Of a stretch of DNA of 17,223 bases, positions 1 to 8,387 are shown in pieces. Every line of letters begins with the position of its first letter. Positions within the stretch are counted from its first letter, which is position 1. The position numbers and the translations under genes are program-made. The stretch spans positions 1 through 17,223 of the forward strand of contig DBYF01000129.1 in the NCBI GenBank assembly GCA_002310155.1. Direction: 5' to 3'. The stretch is from Mageeibacillus sp. UBA1193 (lineage in GTDB: Bacteria; Bacillota; Clostridia; Saccharofermentanales; Saccharofermentanaceae). The notes beneath the pieces were generated by a model. It was not told the DNA's origin and searched no databases. It saw only the letters and a program-made list of their open reading frames with translations.

Positions 1-1934
1 TTGCCGCAGGTAACAAAGAGTATGATGAGTATAAGGCAGATATCCGAAGAAAAGGCCAGGAGGTCATCGAAGATCTCGCGAGAACCGGTCAGAAGGGTAT
101 CGTTCTTTCCGGCCGTCCGTATCACACAGACCCGGAGATCCATCACGGTATCCCGGAGATGATCAATTCGCTTGGTCTTGCGGTTCTCAGTGAGGACAGC
201 GTTGCTGTTCCTGGAAGACTTGAGCGCCCGATCCGTGTCGTTGACCAGTGGATGTACCACACACGTCTTTACGAAGCAGCGGCTTATGTTGCGACGAACG
301 ATAACCTTGAGCTTGTCCAGCTTACATCTTTCGGCTGCGGCCTTGATGCTGTAACTTCCGATCAGGTGCAGGAGATCCTGGAATCCCAGGGTAAACTCTA
401 TACTCTTCTGAAGATCGATGAGGTCAGCAACCTCGGTGCGGCACGTATCCGTATGCGTTCTCTTAAGGTTGCGATGGATGAGCGTGAAGCAGCGAGAAAA
501 GACGGTACGATGCCGAAGCGTGAGAAGAAGTCCTACACGATCAAGCGTGTTCCGTTTACTGAGGAGCACAAGAAGCGTCATACGATCCTCGCGCCGCAGA
601 TGGCGCCGATCGAATTCGAGTTTGTCGAGGCTGTTTTCCATAACCACGGCTATAAGCTGAAGGTCTTGAAGGAAGCGACTCAGGCAGATATCGAGTGCGG
701 TCTGCGTTTTGTAAATAACGATGCATGTTTCCCGACAGTTATTGTTGTCGGTCAGATGATCAACGCGATCCTTTCCGGAGAAGTTGACCGTGATAACACA
801 ACGGTACTGATCACCCAGACCGGTGGCGGTTGCCGTGCGACGAACTATGTTGCTTTCTTGAGAAAAGCACTTCGCGAAGCTGGTTACGGTGATATTCCGG
901 TTATCGCTCTTTCTGTACAGCAGTTCGAAAAGAACCCTGGCTTCAAGCCGACACTTCCTTTCATCAACAGCGCGCTCCGTGCGATCTGCTATGGTGATAT
1001 GCTGCAGACACTACTCCTGCGTGTCCGTCCGTATGAGAAGGTCAAGGGTTCCGCTAACGCGCTTTATCAGTTCTGGAACCGCTGCGGTAAGCTCTTCTTC
1101 AATCCGAAGGAGAAGTTTGAAGATATCACGACCGAGTACATCATGGCAGAGGCCTGCAAGAACGCGCCTCTTACAGATGAAGAGAAGAAGGCCGTTGAGG
1201 ATCTTCTTAAGGAACTTCACTGCTCTAAGGTCGGACGTCCTTCGTCCTATAAGCGCATGATCGACGCGACGATCGATACTTTCGATAAGTTCCCGATGCT
1301 CGATATCCCGAGAAAGCCGCGTGTCGGTCTCGTCGGTGAGATCCTCGTCAAGTTCCAGCCGGATGCGAATAACCATGCGGTTGATGTTGTTGAACAGGAA
1401 GGCTGTGAAGCAGTTGTTCCAGGCCTTCTGGACTTCTTCCTGTATTGCACGATGGGACCTGTATGGCAGGCAGAACATCTCGGCCGCAGTAAGAAGAAAG
1501 CATGGCTTTCCAACCGTGGTATCGATCTTCTCCAGGCATATAGAAGCCATATCATCAAGAGGATGGAGGCCACCGGTAAGTTCCAGCTTCCGCAGAGCAT
1601 CCGTCATATGGCGAAGAAAGCGGAGAATGTCCTTTCCTGTGGTAATAACAATGGTGAGGGATGGTTCCTGACCGCCGAGATGATCGAGCTGATCGAGAGC
1701 GGCGTTCCGAACATCATCTGCGCGCAGCCGTTTGCGTGCCTTCCGAACCACGTTACCGGTAAGGGTATGATCAAGGAGCTCCGCCGTCAGTATCCTGAGT
1801 CGAACATCATTCCGATCGACTACGATCCGGGTGCCTCTGAAGCGAACCAGCTGAACCGTATCAAACTTATGGTCAGCACCGCGCATTACCGTGAGGAAAT
1901 GAAGCGTCAGGAAGAAGAAAAGAAGAATTCATAA
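1..1934 (+). CDS. Acyl-CoA dehydratase activase-related protein (2-hydroxyglutaryl-CoA dehydratase/activator family), 3' part
   Basis: The reading frame is open from base 3 to the TAA at 1932-1934, so the gene begins outside the window; about 643 residues are visible. The first visible ATG (159) is internal, because family-typical sequence (GRPYHTDPEIHHG) lies before it. Other hallmarks are TSFGCGLDA (near 325-350), GGGCRATNY (near 823-850) and QPFACLPNHVTGKGM near the C-terminus (about 1724-1770), followed by a PIDYDPGAS segment. From family knowledge, these are large proteins of roughly 1400 residues in Clostridia: two BadF/BcrA-type ATPase modules, then a DUF2229 region and an HgdB-like cysteine-bearing region. 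The visible part is the last two. The family is related to ATP-driven electron activators of radical 2-hydroxyacyl-CoA dehydratases, but the substrate and even the catalytic role of these fused, stand-alone forms are not settled. polA follows after 18 bases, so the two are probably co-transcribed. Confidence 0.85.
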   Translation, partial: AAGNKEYDEYKADIRRKGQEVIEDLARTGQKGIVLSGRPYHTDPEIHHGIPEMINSLGLAVLSEDSVAVPGRLERPIRVVDQWMYHTRLYEAAAYVATNDNLELVQLTSFGCGLDAVTSDQVQEILESQGKLYTLLKIDEVSNLGAARIRMRSLKVAMDEREAARKDGTMPKREKKSYTIKRVPFTEEHKKRHTILAPQMAPIEFEFVEAVFHNHGYKLKVLKEATQADIECGLRFVNNDACFPTVIVVGQMINAILSGEVDRDNTTVLITQTGGGCRATNYVAFLRKALREAGYGDIPVIALSVQQFEKNPGFKPTLPFINSALRAICYGDMLQTLLLRVRPYEKVKGSANALYQFWNRCGKLFFNPKEKFEDITTEYIMAEACKNAPLTDEEKKAVEDLLKELHCSKVGRPSSYKRMIDATIDTFDKFPMLDIPRKPRVGLVGEILVKFQPDANNHAVDVVEQEGCEAVVPGLLDFFLYCTMGPVWQAEHLGRSKKKAWLSNRGIDLLQAYRSHIIKRMEATGKFQLPQSIRHMAKKAENVLSCGNNNGEGWFLTAEMIELIESGVPNIICAQPFACLPNHVTGKGMIKELRRQYPESNIIPIDYDPGASEANQLNRIKLMVSTAHYREEMKRQEEEKKNS

Positions 1935-1952
1935 CGTTAGGGAGATACCTCT

Positions 1953-4724
1953 ATGTCGGATGCCAAACGATTACTTCTGGTAGATGGAAACAGTATCATC
2001 AACCGTTCCTACTATGCGACAGCAGGACGGAATAATCTGACGGCACCGGACGGTACCCCTACGGGCGCAGTCAATATCTATCTCAACACTCTGGCGAAGT
2101 ATATCTTTGAGGTGGAGCCTACGCATACGTGCACGCTTTTCGATCTTAAAGCACCGACTTTCCGTCATAAGGCGTATTCCGAGTATAAGGGCACACGTAA
2201 GGGCATGCCGGACGATCTGGCGGCTCAGATGCCAGTCCTTAAGGAAGTTCTTGACGCGATGGGATTCCCGCGTTATGAGCAGGAAGGGCTTGAGGCCGAT
2301 GACCTGATCGGAACTCTTAAGACTATGGGTGTAAATGCCGGTTTTGAGATCTTTATCCTCTCGGGTGATAAGGACGATTTCCAGCTGATCGATGAACATA
2401 CGAAGGTCATCATGCCGGTCACCAAGAAAGACGGTTCCGGCACGGATTACTACGATGAAGCGCTTTTTCAGGAGAGATACGGTATCCCGACAAGTGATTT
2501 TGTTACGGCAAAAGCACTCATGGGCGACAGTTCCGATAACATCCCGGGTGTTAAAGGCATCGGTGAAAAGGGCGCGATGGATCTTGTCCGTAAGTACAAG
2601 ACTCTCGATGGCCTGTATGAGCATCTTTCCGAATTAAGCCCGAAGCTTCGCGAGAAACTCGAAACAGATAAAGATAATGCATATATGTCCCTCATGCTCA
2701 GTAAAATCGTGACTGATGCGGAGATCGGTATCACTCTGGATGAACTCGAGAGAAAGCCGCTGGATAATGCTTCTACGGCAGCCTGCTTCTATAAGTACGG
2801 TTTTCGTGCGCAGATGAAAAAGTGGAATATCGATGATGCTGCTGTTGCCGAAGCGACACCTGTTGTCGAAGAAACAGAGGAAGAAGCAAACTATCCGAAG
2901 CTTTCCGGTAAACGTCCGTCGATCATTATGAATGCGGATACTGCATCTGCCATAAAGACGATCCTTTCGAAAGGATCGGAAGGACAGCCTGTGGCTATTG
3001 ATATGATCGATCAGAATGGCCCGGTAATGGGCGTTTCTGCCGCACCGGATGAAGTGTATGTCTTTACTTCCATCGAAGCTGTAAATGTCGTTCTGAGTGC
3101 TTTTTCCAAGGAAGGTATGGGAACATCCAAGGATAACGCACCTGTCGTATACAGCGCAAAGAATCACTTTAAGATCATGGAAGATGGTCTCCCGTTTGAC
3201 CACGTCTTCGATGTGGAGATCGCCGGATATGTTCTTAATCAGATCGAGGGCGCGGAACCTTCCTTCGAGATGCTGATCGAACATGGTACGAAGAGACCGT
3301 TCCCGATCCTGGAAGGCTACGGAGAAGCTAAGGACGACACGAAGAATAAGAACCGTCAGCAGGATCTTTTCTCATTGATCGATGGTGTTTCTGAGACGAA
3401 TAAAGAGATCACAGAGGACGATGTTCTTGATTTCGCTTACCGCGTACTTCTTACGCGCTGGCTGTCTTTCTACCAGAAGGCAGACGTCGAGAAGCAGGGA
3501 ATCGATAAGCTGATCTATGAGATCGAGATGCCGCTCGTTATGGTCCTTGACCGCATGGAGAGACGTGGCGTTCTGGTCGATGTCAATAAGATCGACGAGC
3601 TCCATAAAGAGTTTGACGGTAAGGTCAGAGAACTGGAAAAACAGATCCACGAGCTGGCAGGAGAAGAGTTTACTATCCTTTCCCCGAAACAGCTGGGAAA
3701 AGTGCTTTTCGATAAGCTCGGACTTCCGTCCGGAAAGAAACTTGCCAGCGGCGGTTATTCCACGAATTCTGAGGAGCTGGAGAGGATCCGCGACAAGCAT
3801 CCGATCGTCAATAAGATCCTTGAATACCGTCAGATCCAGAAACTCGATTCGACCTTCGTTATGGGCCTGAAGAAGAGTATTTCCGAGAAGGACGGACGTG
3901 TACATACGACGTTCAGCCAGGCCATGACGAATACCGGAAGACTGTCTTCGTCGGATCCGAACCTGCAGAATATCCCGATCCGTACAGATCTCGGCTCGCT
4001 GATCCGTCAGACATTTGTGGCGAAGGACGGTTATGTCCTGATCGATGCCGACTATTCGCAGATCGAACTGCGTCTTCTTGCGGCAATCTCCCATGACGAG
4101 GAGATGATCGCGGCATTTAAAGAAGGCAGAGATATTCATACAAAGACGGCATGCGGTATCTTCGGTGTTCCGCCGGAGATGATCGACGCAGGTATGCGTT
4201 CCGCCGCAAAGCGCGTCAACTTCAGTATCGTGTATGGAGTCAGTGATTACGGACTGTCCCAGGACCTCGGCATCAGCGTTTACGAAGCGAAGAGATATAT
4301 CGAAGAGTATTACCGTCAGTTCCCGACGATCAAGCCGTGCCTCGATGGCTTTAAGCAGGAAGGTAAGGAGAAGGGCTATGTTTCGACGCTCTTCGGAAGA
4401 AGAAGGATCCTGAAGGAACTGACATCCGCGAACTATAACATCAGAAGTTTTGGAGAGCGTGCTGCGATGAACACGCCGATCCAGGGTACTGCGGCGGATA
4501 TTATCAAGCTGGCGATGAACCGTGCGGAGCAGGCGCTCCGTGACAAGGGATTCGACGCGCAGTTGATCCTTCAGGTGCACGACGAACTGATCGTGGAAGC
4601 CAGAGAGGATATCGCGGAAGAAGCGGCGAAAGTGCTTTCCGAGGCGATGGAAAAAGTCATCGAACTTGATGTACCGCTCATCGCAGAAGCAAGGACAGGA
4701 AAAACGTGGGCAGAAGCTCACTGA
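1953..4724 (+). CDS. polA: DNA polymerase I
   Basis: This 923-residue protein fills gaps and removes RNA primers in replication and repair. The N-terminal 5'-3' exonuclease (FEN) domain, about residues 1-290, is intact: LLLVDGNS, GLEADDLIG, LSGDKDDFQL and the helix-hairpin-helix part GDSSDNIPGVKGIGEKG. The central 3'-5' exonuclease-like domain (about 320-515) is degenerate: where a DxE proofreading motif is expected there is D350-M-I352, and the second motif reads SAKNHFKIM without the metal-binding Asp, so proofreading is inferred to be lost, as in the Bacillus stearothermophilus enzyme. The polymerase domain is complete: motif A DADYSQIELR (catalytic D700), motif B with R749, K753 and F757, and motif C VHDE (H876-D877-E878). 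Length is close to the 928 residues of E. coli Pol I. The start has a GGGAGA ribosome site about 8 bases upstream. coaE follows after 18 bases. Confidence 0.98.
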   Translation: MSDAKRLLLVDGNSIINRSYYATAGRNNLTAPDGTPTGAVNIYLNTLAKYIFEVEPTHTCTLFDLKAPTFRHKAYSEYKGTRKGMPDDLAAQMPVLKEVLDAMGFPRYEQEGLEADDLIGTLKTMGVNAGFEIFILSGDKDDFQLIDEHTKVIMPVTKKDGSGTDYYDEALFQERYGIPTSDFVTAKALMGDSSDNIPGVKGIGEKGAMDLVRKYKTLDGLYEHLSELSPKLREKLETDKDNAYMSLMLSKIVTDAEIGITLDELERKPLDNASTAACFYKYGFRAQMKKWNIDDAAVAEATPVVEETEEEANYPKLSGKRPSIIMNADTASAIKTILSKGSEGQPVAIDMIDQNGPVMGVSAAPDEVYVFTSIEAVNVVLSAFSKEGMGTSKDNAPVVYSAKNHFKIMEDGLPFDHVFDVEIAGYVLNQIEGAEPSFEMLIEHGTKRPFPILEGYGEAKDDTKNKNRQQDLFSLIDGVSETNKEITEDDVLDFAYRVLLTRWLSFYQKADVEKQGIDKLIYEIEMPLVMVLDRMERRGVLVDVNKIDELHKEFDGKVRELEKQIHELAGEEFTILSPKQLGKVLFDKLGLPSGKKLASGGYSTNSEELERIRDKHPIVNKILEYRQIQKLDSTFVMGLKKSISEKDGRVHTTFSQAMTNTGRLSSSDPNLQNIPIRTDLGSLIRQTFVAKDGYVLIDADYSQIELRLLAAISHDEEMIAAFKEGRDIHTKTACGIFGVPPEMIDAGMRSAAKRVNFSIVYGVSDYGLSQDLGISVYEAKRYIEEYYRQFPTIKPCLDGFKQEGKEKGYVSTLFGRRRILKELTSANYNIRSFGERAAMNTPIQGTAADIIKLAMNRAEQALRDKGFDAQLILQVHDELIVEAREDIAEEAAKVLSEAMEKVIELDVPLIAEARTGKTWAEAH

Positions 4725-4742
4725 CATAAGTGGAGGAAGAAG

Positions 4743-5351
4743 ATGTTTGTTTTAGGTGTAACAGGTGGTATCGGAACCGGGAAAAGCACTGTTTCCGGAT
4801 ACTTCAGAGATAAAGGGATCGAAGTTCTGGATGCTGACGAGATCTCCAGAAAAGTCACGGACGTGAGAGGTGTCGCACTTCCTGAGATTGCCGAGCTTTT
4901 CGGACCGCGCGCGATTACGGATAACGGCGCGCTGAACCGTAAATATGTAGCTTCTCTGGTGTTCAATGAAAAGAAGAAACTCGATAAACTCTCTGCAATC
5001 GTTCATCACTATGTACTGATTACGATCGGCGAAGAGATCGCCAAGGCCGCGGAGCGAAAGGTCAAACTCATCGTTCTGGATGTTCCGATCCCGGTAAAAC
5101 GCGGTTTCGTGGATGTCTGCAACCAGATCCTTGTCGTCAGCAGCAGAGATGATATCCGTCTCGACAGACTGGTCAAACGCGGTATGGACAGGGATGATGC
5201 CAGAAAGAGAATGGCGATGCAGATGACACGTGAAGAGTACGAGGAACTTGCGGACCGCGTTCTAGTCAATGACGGAACGCTTGAAGAACTCTATGAGCAG
5301 ATTGACAAGTATGTTAAAGAAGAACTGAATGAACGGGGTATCCGTATATGA
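4743..5351 (+). CDS. coaE: Dephospho-CoA kinase
   Basis: It phosphorylates the 3'-hydroxyl of dephospho-CoA with ATP, the last step of coenzyme A synthesis, in the cytoplasm. The 202 residues match the usual length. The N-terminus carries the P-loop G8-G-I-G-T-G-K14-S-T, followed by the family's DADEISRKV segment (D30, D32) and an LNR motif in the CoA-binding region. The core has LDVPIPVKRGF, the equivalent of the usual DVPLLFE stretch but altered, then an RLxRLVKRG-type lid region rich in Arg (about 137-160). The ATG is preceded by GTGGAGGAAG, a good ribosome site. It lies 18 bases after polA; in Bacillus the order is polA-mutM-ytaF-coaE, so the linkage is conserved but mutM is absent here. 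The stop codon overlaps the start of the next gene (ATGA), suggesting translational coupling. Confidence 0.95.
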   Translation: MFVLGVTGGIGTGKSTVSGYFRDKGIEVLDADEISRKVTDVRGVALPEIAELFGPRAITDNGALNRKYVASLVFNEKKKLDKLSAIVHHYVLITIGEEIAKAAERKVKLIVLDVPIPVKRGFVDVCNQILVVSSRDDIRLDRLVKRGMDRDDARKRMAMQMTREEYEELADRVLVNDGTLEELYEQIDKYVKEELNERGIRI

Positions 5352-5671
5352 CCGCAGGAATCATCATCTCCTCGTTTTTCCTGCTTTTCGCGGTGGCCGT
5401 TACCTTGATCTTCTTTGTGGGATTAAGATCTAAACCTTATGCGAAGTTTGCAGGTGCGTCGACGGCTGTTTACGCGTCCGCATGCCTTATGATCCTGATG
5501 ATCGCGATCTTTAAGAAAGATCTTCCGATCCTTTTCTTTATTCTCGCAAATAGCCTGGCAACGATGGTATGTGCCATGATCACGGCCATGATGCTCGTGT
5601 TACTTATAAAGACAACTCCAGTGGAGACAAAACCGAAAGAAGATGAAGGCATAAAAGACAAGACAGAGTAA
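5348..5671 (+). CDS. Small three-helix membrane protein of unknown function (107 aa)
   Basis: I do not recognise a family. The ATG at 5348 overlaps the TGA of coaE (ATGA), so translation is probably coupled, and the ABC transporter gene starts 12 bases after its stop. The protein has three predicted membrane segments: about residues 4-26, 34-54 and 59-87. Short basic loops (LRSKPYAK, FKKDLP) lie between them, and the cytosol-like tail is highly charged (KPKEDEGIKDKTE). There is no signal peptide cleavage site or catalytic motif. Codon use matches the neighbours, which supports a real gene. Its layout resembles the 94-residue protein at 8388-8672, including a GL-basic loop after helix 1 and an IFK-acidic-P-hydrophobic turn between helices 2 and 3. 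It may be a membrane accessory of the following exporter, but this is only inferred from position. Confidence 0.75.
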   Translation: MTAGIIISSFFLLFAVAVTLIFFVGLRSKPYAKFAGASTAVYASACLMILMIAIFKKDLPILFFILANSLATMVCAMITAMMLVLLIKTTPVETKPKEDEGIKDKTE

Positions 5672-5683
5672 AGGATAATCGCT

Positions 5684-7582
5684 ATGGGAATGGGTGGTCC
5701 GGGCCCGATGAGAATGGGGCCGCGTGGTTTTCTGACAGAAGAAGAAAAGAAGAATAAGCCGAAGGTAGATAAGAAGCTTCTGAAGCGTATCGCGTCGTAT
5801 ATGAAGCCATACAGGCTCCAGTTCGCACTCGTTATCTTCTCGATCTTATTGTCCGCGGTAGTCGGACTTTTCCCGTCGATCATCACAGGTATGATCGTTG
5901 ATAAAGCCCTTCTCGGTGACGATATGGGACTCCTGATCAAACTCCTGCTTGCAGCCTTTGCCGCATTGACCGTATCGCAGGTCATCAGCGTCGTCGAAAG
6001 CTATATCAATGCGTGGATCTCGCAGCGGATCATCTTCGACATGAAGAATGAGATGTACAGACACCTTCAGTGGATGCCTCACAGCTTCTTTACTACGGAG
6101 AAGCAGGGCGATATCATCACGAGAATGAATACGGATATCTCCGGTGTAAGCTCTGTTATTTCCAACACTCTTTCGAGCTGCGTTAACAATTTCGCGACCG
6201 TTATTACGACATTGATCGCGCTCTTTACTATGAGTATCCCGCTGGCGCTCGTCGGTATCATGATCATTCCGCTTCTTATCCTTCCGACCCGAAATGTCGG
6301 CCAGAACCGTTATAAGCTCCTGACGAAGACGCAGGAAAAGAATGACGAACTCAACCAGGTCATCAATGAGACTCTCTCTGTTTCGGGTTCCATGCTCGTC
6401 AAACTCTTTACCCGTGAGGAAAAAGAATACGAGAACTTCGTTGAGGTCAACGAGCAAGTGACCAAGCTCTCCCTCAAGGAGCAGAGAAGCGGTAAGTGGT
6501 TCCGCGTCATGATGGGGATGTTCACCCAGGTCGGCCCGCTCCTGATCTACTTTGCCGGCGGTGTCTGTCTGATCAAAAAGTACGATACGAACCTGACTGT
6601 CGGTGTCGTTACCGCTACAGTCGCCCTGATCAACCGCCTGTACCGTCCGGTAGAATCTCTCATGAATCTGGGTGTAGACTTTACCAGATCACTCGCTCTG
6701 TTCACACGTATCTTCGATTACTTCGACAGAGAGAACCCGCTTGTGTCGCCTGAAAATGGTGTGAAGCCGGATGTCACGAACAAGGATATCGTGTACGATC
6801 ACGTACGTTTCTCCTATACTCCGGAAAAAGAACTTCTGACGGATGTTTCGTTCACCGTTCCGGGTGGCAAGATGTACGCTATCGTCGGACCTTCCGGTTC
6901 GGGTAAGTCTACTGTAGTTAACTTTATCCCGCGTCTTTACGATGTGGAGGAAGGAAGTGTAAAGATCGCAGGTGAAGATGTAAGAGACTTTGATCTTACG
7001 TATCTCCGCCAGCAGATCGGCGTGGTGACGCAGGATACGTACCTCTTTAACGGAACCATCAAAGAAAACCTTCTTTATGCGAAAGACGATGCTACCGATG
7101 AAGAGATCGAAAAAGCATGTAAGATCGCGAGTATCCATGACTTTATCGTCAAACAGCCGGATGGCTATAACACCATGGTCGGTAACCGGGGTCTCAAGCT
7201 TTCCGGTGGTGAGAAGCAGCGTCTGAGCATCGCAAGAGTTATTCTTAAGGATCCGAAGATCCTGATCCTTGACGAGGCAACGAGTGCACTCGATTCCATC
7301 TCGGAGAACGCGATCTCCGAGGCGCTTGAAGTGCTCATGCAGAACCGCACATCGATCGTTATCGCGCACAGACTGTCGACCATCATGAAGGCCGAAAAGA
7401 TCGTAGTCATCGCGGATGGTCAGGTTGCTGAGCTTGGTACGCATCAGGAGCTCCTTGAAAAGAACGGTATCTATAGAGATCTCTATGAGACTCAGTTCAG
7501 ACAGGTCCTGGATATGCAGGGCCTCGAAGAAAAAGAGCTCGAGTGGGAAGGGAAGAACATGGTCCAGAACGATGTCTACTGA
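5684..7582 (+). CDS. ABC transporter half-molecule, exporter type (membrane domain fused to ATPase)
   Basis: This 632-residue protein has the architecture of MsbA/LmrA/BmrA-like type IV exporters. An N-terminal cytosolic segment, rich in Met, Gly and Pro (MGMGGPGPMRMGPRGF) and then charged, leads into six membrane helices over about residues 40-335. The ATPase domain follows (about 365-605): Walker A GPSGSGKST (K408), Q-loop near VVTQDTYLF, signature LSGGEKQR (506-513), Walker B LILDEATSALD (D530, E531) and H-loop H562. All key residues are present, so it should be active as a homodimer or as half of a heterodimer. No second half-transporter is adjacent, which favours a homodimer. The substrate cannot be read from the sequence; drugs, lipids or peptides are all possible. 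The start at 5684 has a weak AAAGGA site. The gene sits 12 bases after the small membrane protein and 24 bases before the dehydrogenase. Confidence 0.93.
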   Translation: MGMGGPGPMRMGPRGFLTEEEKKNKPKVDKKLLKRIASYMKPYRLQFALVIFSILLSAVVGLFPSIITGMIVDKALLGDDMGLLIKLLLAAFAALTVSQVISVVESYINAWISQRIIFDMKNEMYRHLQWMPHSFFTTEKQGDIITRMNTDISGVSSVISNTLSSCVNNFATVITTLIALFTMSIPLALVGIMIIPLLILPTRNVGQNRYKLLTKTQEKNDELNQVINETLSVSGSMLVKLFTREEKEYENFVEVNEQVTKLSLKEQRSGKWFRVMMGMFTQVGPLLIYFAGGVCLIKKYDTNLTVGVVTATVALINRLYRPVESLMNLGVDFTRSLALFTRIFDYFDRENPLVSPENGVKPDVTNKDIVYDHVRFSYTPEKELLTDVSFTVPGGKMYAIVGPSGSGKSTVVNFIPRLYDVEEGSVKIAGEDVRDFDLTYLRQQIGVVTQDTYLFNGTIKENLLYAKDDATDEEIEKACKIASIHDFIVKQPDGYNTMVGNRGLKLSGGEKQRLSIARVILKDPKILILDEATSALDSISENAISEALEVLMQNRTSIVIAHRLSTIMKAEKIVVIADGQVAELGTHQELLEKNGIYRDLYETQFRQVLDMQGLEEKELEWEGKNMVQNDVY

Positions 7583-7594
7583 TGACGTTACGCG

Positions 7595-7601
7595 AAGGAG
7601 G
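7595..7601 (+). promoter_or_regulatory. Strong ribosome binding site AAGGAGG
   Basis: AAGGAGG lies 5 bases before the ATG at 7607, in the 24-base gap between the ABC transporter and the dehydrogenase. It fixes the dehydrogenase start and suggests efficient translation compared with the weak site of the transporter. Confidence 0.8.
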
Positions 7602-7606
7602 ACGAT

Positions 7607-8317
7607 ATGCAGTTTCAGAACAAAGTAGCCGTAGTCACAGGCGGCGCGCAGGGGATCGGAAAGGCCATTGCGAGTGCTTTTCGCTCGGAAGGTGCCACTG
7701 TATACGTGATCGACATCCAGCAAGGTGACTGGTTCGTCGGAGACGTCAGCAGTAAAGAAGATCTCGAGAGCTTTGTAAAGTATGTAATCGATCAGGAGGG
7801 GCACGTCGATTATCTGATCAACAATGCGCTTCCGAAGATGAAAGGTATCAATGAGTGCACTTTTGAAGAGTTTCAGAATGCTCTGACAGTCGGCGTAACA
7901 GCGCCGTTCTATCTGACAAAACTTTTCATGCCATATTTCTCGGAAGGCGCAAGTGTGATCAACATCGCTTCTTCACGTGACCGGATGAGCCAGCCACAGA
8001 CAGAGAGTTATACTGCAGCCAAAGGTGGTATCTCGGCGCTTACTCATGCTCTGGCAGTTAGCCTTGCAGGAAAGGTCCGGGTAAACAGTATTTCTCCCGG
8101 ATGGATCGATACGACAGGTTCAGAAATCACTGGTCCTGACGCGACACAGCAGCTCGTGGGACGAGTCGGAAAACCGGCAGATATTGCCGAAATGGCGCTG
8201 TTCCTGTGTTCAGAGAAAGCAGGATTCATTACCGGCGAAAACATCTGTATCGATGGTGGAATGACGAAGCTGATGATCTATCACGGCGAGCATGGATGGA
8301 CGTATGATGATAAATGA
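7607..8317 (+). CDS. Short-chain dehydrogenase/reductase (SDR), classical-like
   Basis: This 236-residue Rossmann-fold oxidoreductase has the nucleotide motif TGGAQGIG (residues 11-18), an acidic residue D36 at the end of the second strand (VYVIDIQ) that favours NAD(H) over NADP(H), and the active-site Y135-T-A-A-K139 with a serine at S122. The SPGWIDT turn and the C-terminal GENICIDGG segment also match. Two usual residues are changed: the NNAG motif reads N72-N-A-L75, and the asparagine of the N-S-Y-K tetrad (N110 in E. coli FabG) aligns with G96 in VGVTAPFYLTK. The protein is short because the loop after strand 2 is brief. The substrate is unknown; sequence alone does not support a fabG call, and no fatty-acid genes are near. 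It follows the ABC transporter in an apparent operon. Confidence 0.88.
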   Translation: MQFQNKVAVVTGGAQGIGKAIASAFRSEGATVYVIDIQQGDWFVGDVSSKEDLESFVKYVIDQEGHVDYLINNALPKMKGINECTFEEFQNALTVGVTAPFYLTKLFMPYFSEGASVINIASSRDRMSQPQTESYTAAKGGISALTHALAVSLAGKVRVNSISPGWIDTTGSEITGPDATQQLVGRVGKPADIAEMALFLCSEKAGFITGENICIDGGMTKLMIYHGEHGWTYDDK

Positions 8318-8387
8318 AGCAGCCGTGCTTTTGTGGTAGTATAGGTACTTGAATAGTCATCGAACTGACGAAATGAGGTAAATCTTA
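8318..8387 (+). promoter_or_regulatory. Spacer with possible weak promoter before the 94-aa membrane protein
   Basis: This 70-base gap is the longest within the left block. It holds a possible extended -10 element, TGG-TAGTAT (8334-8342), with no good -35, and a weak 5-bp hairpin AAGCA/TGCTT with a GCCG loop (8317-8330) followed by a short T run, which could be a leaky terminator. The ribosome site GAGG ends about 12 bases before ATG 8388. Both regulatory readings are tentative. Confidence 0.25.

Noticed and set aside
159..1934. Reading the first gene as a complete 591-residue protein starting at ATG 159
   Set aside because: The frame stays open to the window edge and the family-specific GRPYHTDPEIHHG block lies upstream of this ATG, so the gene is cut by the window.
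3372..4727. A 451-codon open frame on the - strand opposite polA, and others opposite the first gene (1011-1886) and the ABC transporter (6689-7804)
   Set aside because: They lie wholly opposite genes with clear family motifs, show no recognisable motif of their own, and follow from the strong codon bias of the sense genes, which keeps stops rare on the other strand.
7607..8317. Calling the dehydrogenase fabG
   Set aside because: It is a general SDR with non-FabG active-site residues and no fatty-acid synthesis neighbours.
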